Origin: Arthrobacter sp. StoSoilB5
Lineage (GTDB): Bacteria > Actinomycetota > Actinomycetes > Actinomycetales > Micrococcaceae
Assembly (NCBI RefSeq): GCF_019977235.1
Contig: NZ_AP024646.1
Location: forward strand, 4,836,001 to 4,900,000
Direction: 5' to 3'
Length of the DNA stretch: 64,000 nt
Of this stretch, positions 8,316-17,912 are shown one piece after another. Position numbers and translations under genes: made by a program. Within the stretch, counting starts at the first letter, position 1; every line of letters starts with the position of its first letter. The notes under the pieces were generated by a model, which searched no databases, had not been told where the DNA came from, and worked only from the letters and a program-made list of their open reading frames with translations.

Positions 8316-9368
8316 TTACCCCTCCGATTTGCCCCGTCGCCAGTAACCCATGAACGCCACTTGCTTGCGGTCGATACCAACGTCCCGCACCAGGTACCGC
8401 CGCATTTCCTTGATGACGAAGGCCTCCCCCGCGATCCACGCGTAGAACGGCAGCGCCCCGTCGGGAAGGGTGGGGTTCTTGCTGGCTTCGATGGCTGCGG
8501 CGTCCATGCGTTGCGGGGTTTCCCAGAGGATTTCCTGGTCGACATTGACGTCTTCAGGCTCGGGTCCAGCAGCGGCTTCAGTGCACTTGAGGCCAACCCA
8601 GCCCGGCACGGGAACGGCCTTTGCAACGGCTTCCTTGAGGAGTTCGCCGTGGGGACGGGAGCGTCCGATGGCTGCACCCCGGGCCAGCCAAGTGATTTCG
8701 ATGTCGGCGGCGGTGCTGATGTCCTGGAAATCCCCGGCTTCGGGTACCTCGAGGAACGCGTGGCCGGTCATGTCGGCGGGCAGGCTTTCAAGGATCGCGC
8801 TGATGGCGGGGACTGCGGTTTCGTCGCCGGCCAGCAGTACACGCTGTGCAAGGCCAGGCCGCCATTCGATGCCGCCGTAGGCTCCGGCTGTGGTGCACTG
8901 GGCTGCGCGGTTGTTGGGGCCGATGATGGTGAGGGCGTCACCGGGCTTCGCCGCCTTCGCCCAGCTGGCGGCAGGGCCGCCGTGGCCGTCCTCGAAGTGC
9001 ATGACGAAGTCGATGTCGATCTCCGGGTACACGGCATCAAGGCGTTCCGAACGAACGGTGTAGGTGCGCATGGCTCCCCGCACGGCAGCATCCATGGCCA
9101 GCCACTCCTGGTACCAACCGGCTTCTTCCATCTTGAATTCCGGCAGCGGGATCTGCTGGCCGGCCTCGTCCAAGGAAGGAATCATCAACTTCACACGGAG
9201 GTCCAAGGTGTCACCTGCCACGCCGAAGCCGCGCAGGGAGTAGCCACCGAACGTGATCCGACGGAAGTTCGGCCCCAGCTCCTGCACCGCGGTCACTGTG
9301 ACGTCGAAGGCCAGGGTCATGGGCTCCACTGCGGTAGTCGCTGTGGCCCGTGTCGGCTGTGCACTCAT
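8316..9368 (-). CDS. Siderophore-interacting protein (NADPH-dependent ferric-siderophore reductase)
   Basis: Encodes 350 residues from ATG 9368, which overlaps the ATPase stop (ATGA). It has the SIP-family order: an N-terminal FAD-binding barrel with RRITFGGYSLRGFG and TYTVRSER, HFEDGHGGPAASWAKAAKPGD, then an NADP-binding lobe with LLAGDETAVPAISAIL and FYAWIAGEAFVIKEMRRYL. It releases iron from imported ferric siderophores by reduction in the cytosol. It is the last gene of the uptake operon, so import and iron release are expressed together. Confidence 0.93.
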   Translation of the reverse strand: MSAQPTRATATTAVEPMTLAFDVTVTAVQELGPNFRRITFGGYSLRGFGVAGDTLDLRVKLMIPSLDEAGQQIPLPEFKMEEAGWYQEWLAMDAAVRGAMRTYTVRSERLDAVYPEIDIDFVMHFEDGHGGPAASWAKAAKPGDALTIIGPNNRAAQCTTAGAYGGIEWRPGLAQRVLLAGDETAVPAISAILESLPADMTGHAFLEVPEAGDFQDISTAADIEITWLARGAAIGRSRPHGELLKEAVAKAVPVPGWVGLKCTEAAAGPEPEDVNVDQEILWETPQRMDAAAIEASKNPTLPDGALPFYAWIAGEAFVIKEMRRYLVRDVGIDRKQVAFMGYWRRGKSEG

Positions 9369-10189
9369 GAGGCGATCTCCAGTTCGTTGGTTGAAGCGGG
9401 CTGTGCGTGGTGGCGTCCGATCGGGACGATGAGGGGCGTGCCTGAAATAGGGTCTGGAACCACGCGGGATTCCAGGCCAAAGACGTTGTAGACCAGTTCC
9501 TCCGTCACTACGTCGGGAGCAGGGCCTTCGGCCACGATGCACCCGCCCTTCATGGCAATGACGTGGTCTGCGTAGCGGGCGGCCAGGTTGAGGTCGTGGA
9601 GGACGATCGCCACGGTGGTGCCGCGGCTGCGGTTGAGGTCGGTTACGAGGTCCAGGACTTCCACCTGGTGTGCGAGGTCTAGGTAGGTGGTGGGCTCGTC
9701 CAGCAGGAGGACTTCCGTCTCCTGAGCCAAGGCCATCGCGATCCAGACGCGCTGCCGTTGACCGCCGGACAGTTCGTCGACGCTTCGCTCAGCGAGCTCC
9801 AGCGTTGCGGTGGCTTCGAGCGCGCGCTGCACCGCGGCGTCGTCACCCGCGGTCCAACTCCGGAAAAACCCTTGGTGCGGGTACCGCCCCCGGCCCACGA
9901 GGTCGCGGACTGTGATCCCATCCGGCGCAGTGGGGTGCTGCGGCAGCAGGCCAAGCGTACGGGCGAGTTCGCGGGCGGGACGGGAGTGGATGTCCTTGCC
10001 GTCGAGTGTAACGGCACCGCCGGCAGGCTTGAGCAGTCGCGACAATCCGCGCAGGAGCGTGGACTTGCCGCAGGCGTTGGCGCCCACGATCATGGTCACT
10101 TTGCCCTCCGGGATTTCGGCGGAGAGACCTTCAACAACCCTGCGCTGCTCGTATTGCAGCGTCAGGTCCTTGGCATTAAGGACGGCCAT
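9365..10189 (-). CDS. Iron-siderophore ABC transporter ATP-binding protein
   Basis: Encodes 274 residues. Walker A is GANACGKST (36-44), the signature LSGGQRQR (about 140), Walker B LLLDEPT and the H-loop LHDLN. It is a FecE/FepC-type ATPase. It energises the two permeases just upstream, whose genes lie one base away and overlapping. An asparagine-alanine-cysteine replaces the commoner NGCGKST layout of Walker A, with the key Lys-Ser-Thr intact. Confidence 0.95.
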   Translation of the reverse strand: MAVLNAKDLTLQYEQRRVVEGLSAEIPEGKVTMIVGANACGKSTLLRGLSRLLKPAGGAVTLDGKDIHSRPARELARTLGLLPQHPTAPDGITVRDLVGRGRYPHQGFFRSWTAGDDAAVQRALEATATLELAERSVDELSGGQRQRVWIAMALAQETEVLLLDEPTTYLDLAHQVEVLDLVTDLNRSRGTTVAIVLHDLNLAARYADHVIAMKGGCIVAEGPAPDVVTEELVYNVFGLESRVVPDPISGTPLIVPIGRHHAQPASTNELEIAS

Positions 10190-10190
10190 G

Positions 10191-11291
10191 TCAGGCTTCC
10201 TTTCGGTTCGACGTGACCAGCAGCCACAGCAGGAACGGCGCGCCCAGGGCGCCTGTGATGACGCCGACCGGGAGGACGGTTCCGTCGAGGATCAGGGGGG
10301 CAATGTTGGAGGCAAAGAAGTCTGCGGCGAGCACGATTAACGCACCGGTGAAGGCCGACGCCGGGAGGCTTGGTTTACGCACGATGCGGTGGGCAATCGG
10401 TCCCGCCAGGAAGGCGACAAACGCTACCGGACCGGCGGCGGCGGTCGCGACGGCGGCAAGTCCGACGGCGGTCAGCACCAGTCCCAGCCGCGCGGCGTCG
10501 ACCTTGATGCCAAGCCCCGCAGCGGCGTCGTCGCCGAGTTCCAGGATGCGCAGCGGGCCGGCCAGGGCCATGGCGGCCGGCACCAGGACCAGCAACGATG
10601 CAGCCAGCACGGCGATGCGCTCCCAATTGGCCGAATTCAGTGAACCGTTGAGCCACACGAGCGCTTCGGCGGCCGTGCGGATGTCCGCGCGGGTCATGAG
10701 GAAGTTGACCACCGCGGTCAGTGCGGCGGCAATGGCCACACCCGCAAGAATGAGGCGGTTGCCCGCAGCGTTGCCCCGGTTTCCCCCGCCGGACCGGCCT
10801 CCCCGCGAAATCGCATAGATGATGGCCGCAACTCCGAGTGCCCCACCTAGTGCGGCCCACGAGACCACGGCTCCACCAGCGCCGAAAATCACGATTGCCG
10901 TCACGGCTGCCGCGCTGGCGCCATAGCTGATGCCGATGATGTCCGGACTCGCGAGCGGGTTGCGGAGCATGGTCTGGAAAAGTGCCCCGGACAGGCCGAA
11001 TGCCACGCCGATCAGAGTGCCAACAACAGCGCGGGGCAGCTTGTGCTCCATCACGATGAAACTGGCGCCGGGGATCTTCTCGCCGCCGGTCAAGTGTGCG
11101 GTGACGATCTTGAAGAAGTCCGGGATGGTCACGGTGTAGCTGCCCAGGAGCACATACACCGCGAACATGACGACGACGGCCAGGCCCAGGAAAAGCGTCG
11201 GGCTCAGCACGCGAGATGGCAGATAATGCCGATGTTTGCGGGAATCATTGGTATTAACTGCCATCTCGGCGCGGGAATCGAGGGCGCTCAC
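10191..11291 (-). CDS. FecCD-family iron-siderophore permease
   Basis: Encodes 366 residues, a BtuC/FecD-type inner-membrane permease with about nine or ten hydrophobic segments. Family landmarks are PRAVVGTLIGVAFGLSGALFQTMLRNPLASPDIIGI and GPVAFVAFLAGPIAHRIV. It pairs with the next permease, which it overlaps (ATGA). The N-terminal 30 residues are hydrophilic and basic. Confidence 0.95.
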   Translation of the reverse strand: MSALDSRAEMAVNTNDSRKHRHYLPSRVLSPTLFLGLAVVVMFAVYVLLGSYTVTIPDFFKIVTAHLTGGEKIPGASFIVMEHKLPRAVVGTLIGVAFGLSGALFQTMLRNPLASPDIIGISYGASAAAVTAIVIFGAGGAVVSWAALGGALGVAAIIYAISRGGRSGGGNRGNAAGNRLILAGVAIAAALTAVVNFLMTRADIRTAAEALVWLNGSLNSANWERIAVLAASLLVLVPAAMALAGPLRILELGDDAAAGLGIKVDAARLGLVLTAVGLAAVATAAAGPVAFVAFLAGPIAHRIVRKPSLPASAFTGALIVLAADFFASNIAPLILDGTVLPVGVITGALGAPFLLWLLVTSNRKEA

Positions 11292-12403
11292 AGTCCGGCC
11301 CCCTTTCCGCGGCGGATGAGCCAGACGAAGACAGGTGCTCCAACAAGCGCCGTCATGATGCCGGCCGGAACTTCTCCGGGAAGCAGGACCACCCGGCCGA
11401 TCATGTCGGCGAGAATGAGCAGGATGGGGGCAGAGATCACGGAGAATGGCAGGATCCAGCGGTAGTCCGGCCCGATCAGGGAGCGGACCGCGTGCGGAAT
11501 CACCAGGCCAACAAACCCAATCGGCCCGGCCAGGGCGGTGGCTGATCCGCAGAGCAGCACGATGCCCAGCCCGGTGATGCCCCGAGCCAGCGCGACGTTC
11601 TGGCCAAGGCCCCGCGCAATGTCGTCGCCCAGAGCAAGGCTGTTAAGGCTACGCCCGCCTGCAAGGACGATCACCGCGCCGACCGCCAGGAAGGGCAGTG
11701 CCGGCAGGAGGACGGACCAGTCGCGGCCGCCGATGCTGCCTACCTGCCAGAACCGGAATCGGTCCAGGGTGTCCTGACTTGAGACCAGGATGACGTTCAT
11801 GAGCGAGAACAGGCCAGCGCTCAGTGCCGCCCCCGCGAGGGCGAGCTTGACCGGCGTCGCACCGTCACGGCCCGTTGAGGCGACCGCATAGACGACGACG
11901 GCGGCAGCTGCGGCACCGAAGAAGGCGAACCAGATGTAGCCGGTCAGCGAGCTGACGCCAAAAACATAGATGCCGGTTACCACGGCGAGGGCCGCACCGG
12001 CGTTCAGGCCCAGGATGCCGGGGTCGGCCAACGGGTTCCGGGCCACGCCCTGCATCGCTGCGCCAGCCAAGCCAAGCGCAGCACCCGCGAGCAAGCCAAG
12101 CACTGTGCGGGGAATTCGGGCAATGACCACGGCGTGGTTGCCGTCTTGCGGATTGAAGTTGGTGACGGCTTCCCAAATGGTTGCCAGGGGAAGACCGCGC
12201 GCGCCGATCGCCAGGGATGCGGCGCAGGTTAATGCGAGTACGACGACGGCGACCAGCAGCCAGGCGGTGCGCTTGCCTGCTGTTCGCGCGCCGGTTCCCC
12301 CACCGGCTGCGTCGGTCCGAGGGCTGATGCCTCGCTGGCTGCCCGGCACCAAGGTGCCGGTATCCTGCCCTGCGGAAGCCGCCGTCGTCGTACTCAGTTT
12401 CAT
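11288..12403 (-). CDS. FecCD-family iron-siderophore permease
   Basis: Encodes 371 residues, the second permease of the pair. Family landmarks include RIPRTVLGLLAGAALGLAG, RNPLADPGILGLNAGAALAV and GPIGFVGLVIPHAVR. A Gly/Thr-rich hydrophilic N-terminus of about 45 residues precedes the first membrane segment. It lies five bases downstream of the binding-protein gene. Confidence 0.95.
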   Translation of the reverse strand: MKLSTTTAASAGQDTGTLVPGSQRGISPRTDAAGGGTGARTAGKRTAWLLVAVVVLALTCAASLAIGARGLPLATIWEAVTNFNPQDGNHAVVIARIPRTVLGLLAGAALGLAGAAMQGVARNPLADPGILGLNAGAALAVVTGIYVFGVSSLTGYIWFAFFGAAAAAVVVYAVASTGRDGATPVKLALAGAALSAGLFSLMNVILVSSQDTLDRFRFWQVGSIGGRDWSVLLPALPFLAVGAVIVLAGGRSLNSLALGDDIARGLGQNVALARGITGLGIVLLCGSATALAGPIGFVGLVIPHAVRSLIGPDYRWILPFSVISAPILLILADMIGRVVLLPGEVPAGIMTALVGAPVFVWLIRRGKGAGL

Positions 12404-12408
12404 TGCAG

Positions 12409-13488
12409 TTACTTACCGGCTGCGGCGGCTGCGTCCGCTGCGCTCGCCAACCGCGGCAGGAACGTGTCCAGCGCCCACGGCAGGCTGATCGGCGAGGAGG
12501 CAGAGAGGGACAGCGTCAGGGTTTGGTCGGCGTCGGTAATGAAGGAGCCCTTCTTGATGGCCGGGATCTGGCCCAGGAGCGGGTCGGCCTTGATGGTTGC
12601 GGCTGTGGCGTCATCAGCGACCCAGGTTACGAAGACATCGGCTTCGAGCTCGTTGGCCTTTTCGGCAGACCACGGGACGAAGAATTCCTTCGAGTCGCCT
12701 GAGGCTTTCTCTACGACCGGGGCGAGCTTCATGCCGATTTCGGAGAGGAAGCGCGGACGGTTGTCGTTGGCGGTGTAGAAGCCGTTCGATGCAGGCTCTG
12801 CGGGATCGACGTTGCCATAGATGAAGGTTTTTCCGGCGATCTGCGGGAACTTGGATGCCTTGTCCTTGATGGTGGCCTCGGTGTCTTCAATCAGCTTCTT
12901 GGCTTCGGCCTCCTTGCCGAGGGCCTTGCCGATGATGGTGGTGCTTTCCTGCCACGGCGTTCCGTAAGCCAGCTCCGGGTAGGCCACTACGGGGGCGATC
13001 TCCGAAAGCTTCTTGTAGTCGGCTTCTTCGAGGCCGGAGTAGGCGCCGAGGATGACGTCCGGGTTGAGCTTTGCGATCTCGGTGAAGTTGATGCCATCGG
13101 CCTCGGAGAACTGGACCGGGGCCTTGTCGGTGCCGAAGCCGGCCCCGAGCTTCTCCAGCGCTGCATCCTTCCACGGGGTGGAGCTTTTGTCGTTGTTGCC
13201 CCACTCGTTCTTCGGAACGCCTACGGGCACAACGCCCAGCGCGATCGCGACGTCGTCGTTGACCCATGAGATGGTGACGACACGCTTGGGCTGTTCCTTG
13301 ATGGTGGTCTCACCGAAAGCATGCTTGATGGTCACAGGGAACTGGGCGCTTACAGCTTGCTCGGACGCCGGGGTGGACGTTGTGGGGCCGGTGGAGCAGC
13401 CGGTGAGGGAAAAGGCGACGGCGGCCAGGGCGGCTGTCGCGGTGCCTGCAGTCTTCAGCAGGGCGCGGCGTGGAAGAAGGGAAGCCAC
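12409..13488 (-). CDS. Iron-siderophore substrate-binding lipoprotein
   Basis: Encodes 359 residues from GTG 13488, chosen because AAGGAGT lies seven bases upstream; upstream codons of the open frame overlap the iron box. The N-terminus has twin arginines (PRRALLKTAG, residues 6-15) and lipobox LTGC (Cys31), so it is a lipoprotein, perhaps Tat-exported. The rest is a FepB/FhuD-type class III binding fold (RVVTISWVNDDVAIALGVVPVGVP, FTEIAKLNPDVILGA). It is the first gene of the uptake operon. Confidence 0.94.
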   Translation of the reverse strand: MASLLPRRALLKTAGTATAALAAVAFSLTGCSTGPTTSTPASEQAVSAQFPVTIKHAFGETTIKEQPKRVVTISWVNDDVAIALGVVPVGVPKNEWGNNDKSSTPWKDAALEKLGAGFGTDKAPVQFSEADGINFTEIAKLNPDVILGAYSGLEEADYKKLSEIAPVVAYPELAYGTPWQESTTIIGKALGKEAEAKKLIEDTEATIKDKASKFPQIAGKTFIYGNVDPAEPASNGFYTANDNRPRFLSEIGMKLAPVVEKASGDSKEFFVPWSAEKANELEADVFVTWVADDATAATIKADPLLGQIPAIKKGSFITDADQTLTLSLSASSPISLPWALDTFLPRLASAADAAAAAGK

Positions 13489-13516
13489 GGGACTCCTTAG
13501 GGTAAGTGATGCGAAC

Positions 13517-13535
13517 CTAAGTAAGGCTAGCCTAG
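13517..13535 (-). promoter_or_regulatory. DtxR/IdeR-type iron box
   Basis: CTAAGTAAGGCTAGCCTAG matches the 19-bp iron-box consensus TWAGGTWAGSCTWACCTWA at 15 positions. It sits 28 bases upstream of the binding-protein start. Iron-loaded DtxR/IdeR would repress the uptake operon here. Repressor identity is inferred; its gene is not in the window. Confidence 0.8.
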
Positions 13536-13638
13536 CCTTCGAAGAATTACGAAACGTTTGCGTCACGTAATCCCTGCGCGGCCGGCATTGCTAAGATATC
13601 GGCAGCGGACTACCGCTTCCAAAGAGAACGACGAGGAG

Positions 13639-13734
13639 ATGAGCGTGCGCACTGCATCAGTTGCTGCAGCCATGGTTGGCGAGGTGGCCATTTTGGCCTG
13701 CTTGGCACTTCCTCACACGTCGGCATCACTCTAG
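13639..13734 (+). CDS. Possible small hydrophobic protein (31 aa)
   Basis: ATG 13639 opens a 31-codon frame, MSVRTASVAAAMVGEVAILA then CLALPHTSASL, ending TAG. GAGGAG directly precedes ATG 13639 and is better spaced (six bases) for the GTG at 13645, giving 29 residues. A TAAGAT -10-like hexamer lies at about 13590. It is divergent from the iron-uptake operon and might be a single-pass micro-protein, a leader peptide or chance. No homologue is recognised. The rest of 13489-13872 shows no other gene. Confidence 0.3.
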   Translation: MSVRTASVAAAMVGEVAILACLALPHTSASL

Positions 13735-13872
13735 GTACAAGCACTCCAGGTAAGCACCCCAAGCACGAGGGGTTTCCTTCGCTATGCCTGCCTTCACGGA
13801 TGACCGACGCTCCTTGCCACTTCGCGCCCTACTGTTTGCGCGACGTCGATCAACCCCGAAAGAAGCTTTGCC

Positions 13873-14376
13873 ATGCAGAAAATCACTGCCCAACAAATCC
13901 GTTCATCATTCATCAATGCCAGCCGCTCCGAGGCCGCCAAGCTCAACCTTCCCCGCGATATTGAAACCATCGAATGGGACAACCTGGAGTTCCTCGGCTG
14001 GCGCGATGAGAAGATGCCGCAACGCGGTTACCTGGTGGTCTCCCACAGGGGACAGCTCACGGGAATCATGCTGCGGGCTCCTGAGGGTGGTTCGGGGAAG
14101 AAGCGCGTGGTCCTTTGTGAACTGTGCCGGGACGTTTTCTCCAAGGACGACGTCTACCTGTGGGTTGCCAAAAAGGCCGGACAGTCCGGCAAGGACGGCA
14201 ACACCGTAGGGACACTGATTTGCGCCGAGTTTGGTTGCAGTTCCAACGTCCGCAAGGAACCGCCGGTCAACGAGATCAACCCGGACCCGGCCGTCGTCGT
14301 GGTTCGGCAAATCGCCGGCCTGGAGGAACGGACTGCCCAGTTCCTGGACCGGGTCCGCGGGACCTCCACCCGCTAA
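13873..14376 (+). CDS. EF-G-binding protein, FBP/FusB-like zinc-finger family
   Basis: Encodes 167 residues. The C-terminal treble-clef zinc finger has CELC (about 78-81) and CAEFGC (about 116-121). The N-terminal helical part starts MQKITAQQIRSSFINASRSEAAKLNLP. This is the layout of FBP-C/FusB proteins, which bind elongation factor G; staphylococcal FusB/FusC free stalled EF-G and give fusidic acid resistance. Whether this protein does so is unknown. It is transcribed convergently to the MksB gene. Confidence 0.82.
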   Translation: MQKITAQQIRSSFINASRSEAAKLNLPRDIETIEWDNLEFLGWRDEKMPQRGYLVVSHRGQLTGIMLRAPEGGSGKKRVVLCELCRDVFSKDDVYLWVAKKAGQSGKDGNTVGTLICAEFGCSSNVRKEPPVNEINPDPAVVVVRQIAGLEERTAQFLDRVRGTSTR

Positions 14377-14446
14377 AGGCAACGCGGGGGCACTTATTGC
14401 CCATTAGGGTCTCCACCATGGACCATAAGTGACCCCGCGTTGCTTT
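14376..14446. terminator. Long hairpin between convergent genes
   Basis: Arms around GCAACGCGGGG-CACTTAT (left, 14379-14398) and ATAAGTG-CCCCGCGTTGC (right, 14425-14443) pair over about 20 bp with two or three mismatches, around a loop of about 22 bases. The arms end in A/T-rich bases on both strands, so it can end transcription from both sides. Confidence 0.75.
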
Positions 14447-17400
14447 ATCGGAGGACAATGTCCACGGGGTTCGCCTCGGACCGCCACGCGCCAGGCTCTC
14501 CCGGGCCTGCAATGACGGGAGCGGTCAGGACGCCCGATCGATTGGTGCGCTTGTCCCGAAGGATTTCCGTGACGGAGCCGAGGTGCCGCGACAGGTCGAT
14601 CACGTTTTCAGGCGCGGCGAGCAACAACTGGAATCCGAACTCGTGGAGCGCCTTGATGCCAGCACCTGCGAATTCCTCGGAGGCCAGGACGAAGGCCTCG
14701 TCCATCATCACGGTGCCGTAGGTGGTGAAGCCCTGCTCCGCGATGCCTAACTGGTAGCTCAAGGCGGCGGCCATGATGAACGCTGTGAAACGCTGGCGCT
14801 CACCACCGGACATGGACCCGGTATCGGCATGCATGAAGACTTCGGTCTTCTTCTTGCCCGCCTTGCCGGTCTTCGCCGACTTCGCGGCCACCTCCCGGTG
14901 CTCCTTGCACTGGATAAACAAGTGCCCGCGGACGTCCAACACCTCGGCACGCCAGCGGCGGTCCTCCGGGGTCTGCGATCCGAGCCTCTTCACCAAGGTT
15001 TCCAGCGACTTGTAGCGGGCGGTGAGCTCGGCGTCGTCGTCAACGTCTGAAGCCGTGGCAGCAGCGCTGCGCGACGGGCGCGTGTGCTTGGCTTTCAGCG
15101 CATTCTGGATCGCATCCTTGAACTGTTTGGCCGTGGCCGGAAGCGTTTGCTTGATGTCCAGTTCCAGGAAGCTGCCCTCGTGGAAGTTGACCTCGGAGAG
15201 GATGCCATTGAGCGGCAGGATGCGGCTTGTGATGCTGCGCCGTTCCTCGTCCAGCAGATGCAGGAGCGTACTGAAGGACTCGTGCGTGCGCTGGTTGAAG
15301 AACAACCGGAATTCGGCCTCTTGGGCCGGCAAACCGTCGCTCACGATCGCGTGGTACCGGGATTCGAAGTCCCCGGCTGCCCCGATCGACGTGCCATGGT
15401 CGGCACTGATGGCGCTACCCCAGTCGCGCACGAAGCCCTCGAAAATGCGCGTAAGCCGCTCGGCGGTCGCTTGGCTCCGCGACTCCGCTGCGTGCAACTC
15501 ATCGAGCAGTTTGTTGCGAACGCTATTGGCGAGGTTGTCCAGCTCGTAGAGCTGCGTAACGTCGGCGGCGCCAGCGAAGTACGGTTCCAAAGCGGCAACG
15601 GTAGAGCCCGACGGCGGTGCTTGCTCAAGCTTCAACCTCGCCGCATCGAGCAGGCCGTCAGCCGTGGTCATCTGGTGGTCGAGGGCTTTGTACTCGCTTT
15701 GCAGCACAGCTGCGGCACCTGTGGAGGACTGGTGCTTTTCCCGAACGGCCTCAATGTTGGCGCGCAGCGGTTCAAGATCCGCCTGCGCAGCCAAGGCATC
15801 GGCAAGGCGCTGCTCGATCCGGGCCAATTCATCTGCTGCTACCGCTGCGGAAACCTGCTCCCACGGCCGTTCGTCCTCAGCCACCCGGCGCAGGGCTTCC
15901 AACTGCCGGGCCATGCCTTGGTGGGAGTCTTCACGGCTCTGGGCCAGCTCTGCGGCCTTGGCCATTTCGTTTTCCAGCTCGCCCACGCGGGCGGCCACAA
16001 GTTCCAGCTTCGACGCGTTGTCGAACCCCAGCACGTAGTCCTGACGGCTCGTGAACCGATCGTCCTTCTCCACGGCGTGCCGGTTGCGCTTGACCACGCC
16101 ACCCAGGCTGAGGCCCTTGTCCATCGACGCCAACTCGTCGGGATCCTCAACGCACGGGTAGGCGAAGTCCAGCGCGATCCGCTCACGGATCCATTCCCCG
16201 GCGTCTGCATTGGCGCCCGAGGTGAGAATGCTCAACTTCGTCAAGAGGTCGCCGTCGGACACGTCTTCCACGGCCAGCGCCCCACCGGCCAGCGGCTTGG
16301 ACACATCCACCGCGCGCAGCGCGCCGCGCACCGTATTGTCGTTCAGGTACCGCGTGACCGCAGCGAAGTGTTCACCCGGAACCAGCAGTGTGGTGGCCAG
16401 GTTGCGCAGGGCACGCTCGGCCGCCGGGCGCCACTGTTCCTGCCCTTCGGCGAGATCGATCAGCTCGCCGCCAAACGGCATCCGTTCCTCGGGGATGCCC
16501 GTTGCCGCCGCGATCGCGGCACGGTTTTCAATGCTCGACGGCGGCAAGAGGGACTTGCGCGACCGCAGCGAACGCAGCTCCTGCTCAGCCGCAGCCAGCT
16601 CGCGTTTCTTGGTTGCATGGCCGTCGAAGGCCTCGAAACGGAGCTCCTTTAAGGCCTCCGAATCGTCCTTCAACTCTGCCGAACGGGTAGCAGCCTGCTC
16701 ATGAGCCTGGTCCCAGCCCTCGGCTGACCACTCAATGTTCAGTCCGGCGTCGGCCAGCGCCTTCTTGGCTGAGTCCTCCACTTGTTGCCGCAACTTCAAG
16801 CCCACGCGAGCGTTTTCCAGCGACTGCTCGATCGCCGATATCGCGTTGCCGCCACGGTTGTTGTAGTCCAGCTCAAGATCACGGAGCTCTTTGGCCAAGG
16901 CGTCCCGGACCGTGCGCTCAGCCGCGAGTTCCTGCGCCTTGGACTGCGCCAACTCCTTGAAACGCGCCAACGTTTTGGCGTGCACAGTCACAGCGAGCTG
17001 CTGTTTGTACGCCTCGAATTCCTCGCCGGCCAGCTCACGCAGGCGGTTCGCGTCCAGCAACGCCTGCGCGTAATCCTTGTTCAGCCCAGGGACCGGCGCC
17101 AGCTGATCGCGCTGTTGCCGGACGTCCTCCAGCCGCTGCCGAATGGACATGAGGTTGCTGAATTCCTCCACCACATCATCCGCGGCAGCCAGCGTGGCCG
17201 GTGCATCAAGCACCTGGTCCCGGAAGAATGTGTTGACGCTGCCGCCAAGTCCCTTGCCGGCCTGGATCACGCGGAGCAACGGAAGCGCCTGGTCAGAATT
17301 GATGCCCAGCAGCCGGCGGAAACGCTCAGCAAACGCCTTGTGCACATCGAACACCTGGCCGTCCGGGAAGATCGATTCCAGCGCGCCCTTGGTGAAACGC

Positions 17401-17912
17401 TTTTGGGCAATCCCCTCGATGGCCTCCAGGTCAAGGGGCTTGCTGTCGATCACGTAGAACCGGCCGACGCTCGACTCCGTACCGTTCTTGGGCAGGTCAA
17501 ACAGCGCGGAGACCGTCACCTTCGTGCCAGCGGCGTTATCGAACGTCAGCGCGACGGCGGACCATGTGGCACCAGGGCGCTGGAAGGCACTGGCCGAGCC
17601 ATCACCGACGGCCTTATCACCAACCTTGCCGCGCATGTACGTGAACGTGGTCCTCTTGTCCTCCACTGCGCCACCGGAACGCTGTGCAGCGGCCTCGTTG
17701 GAGCGTGGACGGGCATCGAACACCCGCAGCATGGCGTCGAACAACGTGGACTTGCCGACGCCGGAATTGCCCGTCAGCAGGGTACCTTTTCGGTCCACGT
17801 GCATGGTGTGCGCCCCGTGGAAGGTGCCCCAGTTGACTACCTGTACCAGAGCCAAACGCATCTGGCCCGGGTTCGTCAGCTCGCCGAGCGGAAGCATGCT
17901 TGCGATAGTCAC
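14445..17912 (-). CDS. mksB: MksB/JetC-type SMC-like ATPase
   Basis: Encodes 1155 residues from a GTG start overlapping the MksE stop (GTGA). Walker A is [10 protein letters not shown] (47-56). The middle is long heptad-rich coiled coil with an Ala/Glu/Arg/Lys-rich pattern, broken near residues 480-640 by a globular hinge-like part. The C-terminal half of the head has signature SMSGGERQR (about 1033) and Walker [10 protein letters not shown] (about 1066). This is the SbcC/MukB-like ATPase of MksBEF (Wadjet JetC), which loads on DNA and extrudes loops. It is the last gene of the operon. No JetD/MksG (DUF3322/DUF2220 Toprim) gene follows or precedes. Confidence 0.92.
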   Translation of the reverse strand: MTIASMLPLGELTNPGQMRLALVQVVNWGTFHGAHTMHVDRKGTLLTGNSGVGKSTLFDAMLRVFDARPRSNEAAAQRSGGAVEDKRTTFTYMRGKVGDKAVGDGSASAFQRPGATWSAVALTFDNAAGTKVTVSALFDLPKNGTESSVGRFYVIDSKPLDLEAIEGIAQKRFTKGALESIFPDGQVFDVHKAFAERFRRLLGINSDQALPLLRVIQAGKGLGGSVNTFFRDQVLDAPATLAAADDVVEEFSNLMSIRQRLEDVRQQRDQLAPVPGLNKDYAQALLDANRLRELAGEEFEAYKQQLAVTVHAKTLARFKELAQSKAQELAAERTVRDALAKELRDLELDYNNRGGNAISAIEQSLENARVGLKLRQQVEDSAKKALADAGLNIEWSAEGWDQAHEQAATRSAELKDDSEALKELRFEAFDGHATKKRELAAAEQELRSLRSRKSLLPPSSIENRAAIAAATGIPEERMPFGGELIDLAEGQEQWRPAAERALRNLATTLLVPGEHFAAVTRYLNDNTVRGALRAVDVSKPLAGGALAVEDVSDGDLLTKLSILTSGANADAGEWIRERIALDFAYPCVEDPDELASMDKGLSLGGVVKRNRHAVEKDDRFTSRQDYVLGFDNASKLELVAARVGELENEMAKAAELAQSREDSHQGMARQLEALRRVAEDERPWEQVSAAVAADELARIEQRLADALAAQADLEPLRANIEAVREKHQSSTGAAAVLQSEYKALDHQMTTADGLLDAARLKLEQAPPSGSTVAALEPYFAGAADVTQLYELDNLANSVRNKLLDELHAAESRSQATAERLTRIFEGFVRDWGSAISADHGTSIGAAGDFESRYHAIVSDGLPAQEAEFRLFFNQRTHESFSTLLHLLDEERRSITSRILPLNGILSEVNFHEGSFLELDIKQTLPATAKQFKDAIQNALKAKHTRPSRSAAATASDVDDDAELTARYKSLETLVKRLGSQTPEDRRWRAEVLDVRGHLFIQCKEHREVAAKSAKTGKAGKKKTEVFMHADTGSMSGGERQRFTAFIMAAALSYQLGIAEQGFTTYGTVMMDEAFVLASEEFAGAGIKALHEFGFQLLLAAPENVIDLSRHLGSVTEILRDKRTNRSGVLTAPVIAGPGEPGAWRSEANPVDIVLR

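Noticed and set aside
8361..9491. 376-codon open frame antisense to the siderophore-interacting protein
   Set aside because: Shadow of a well-supported gene in high-GC DNA.
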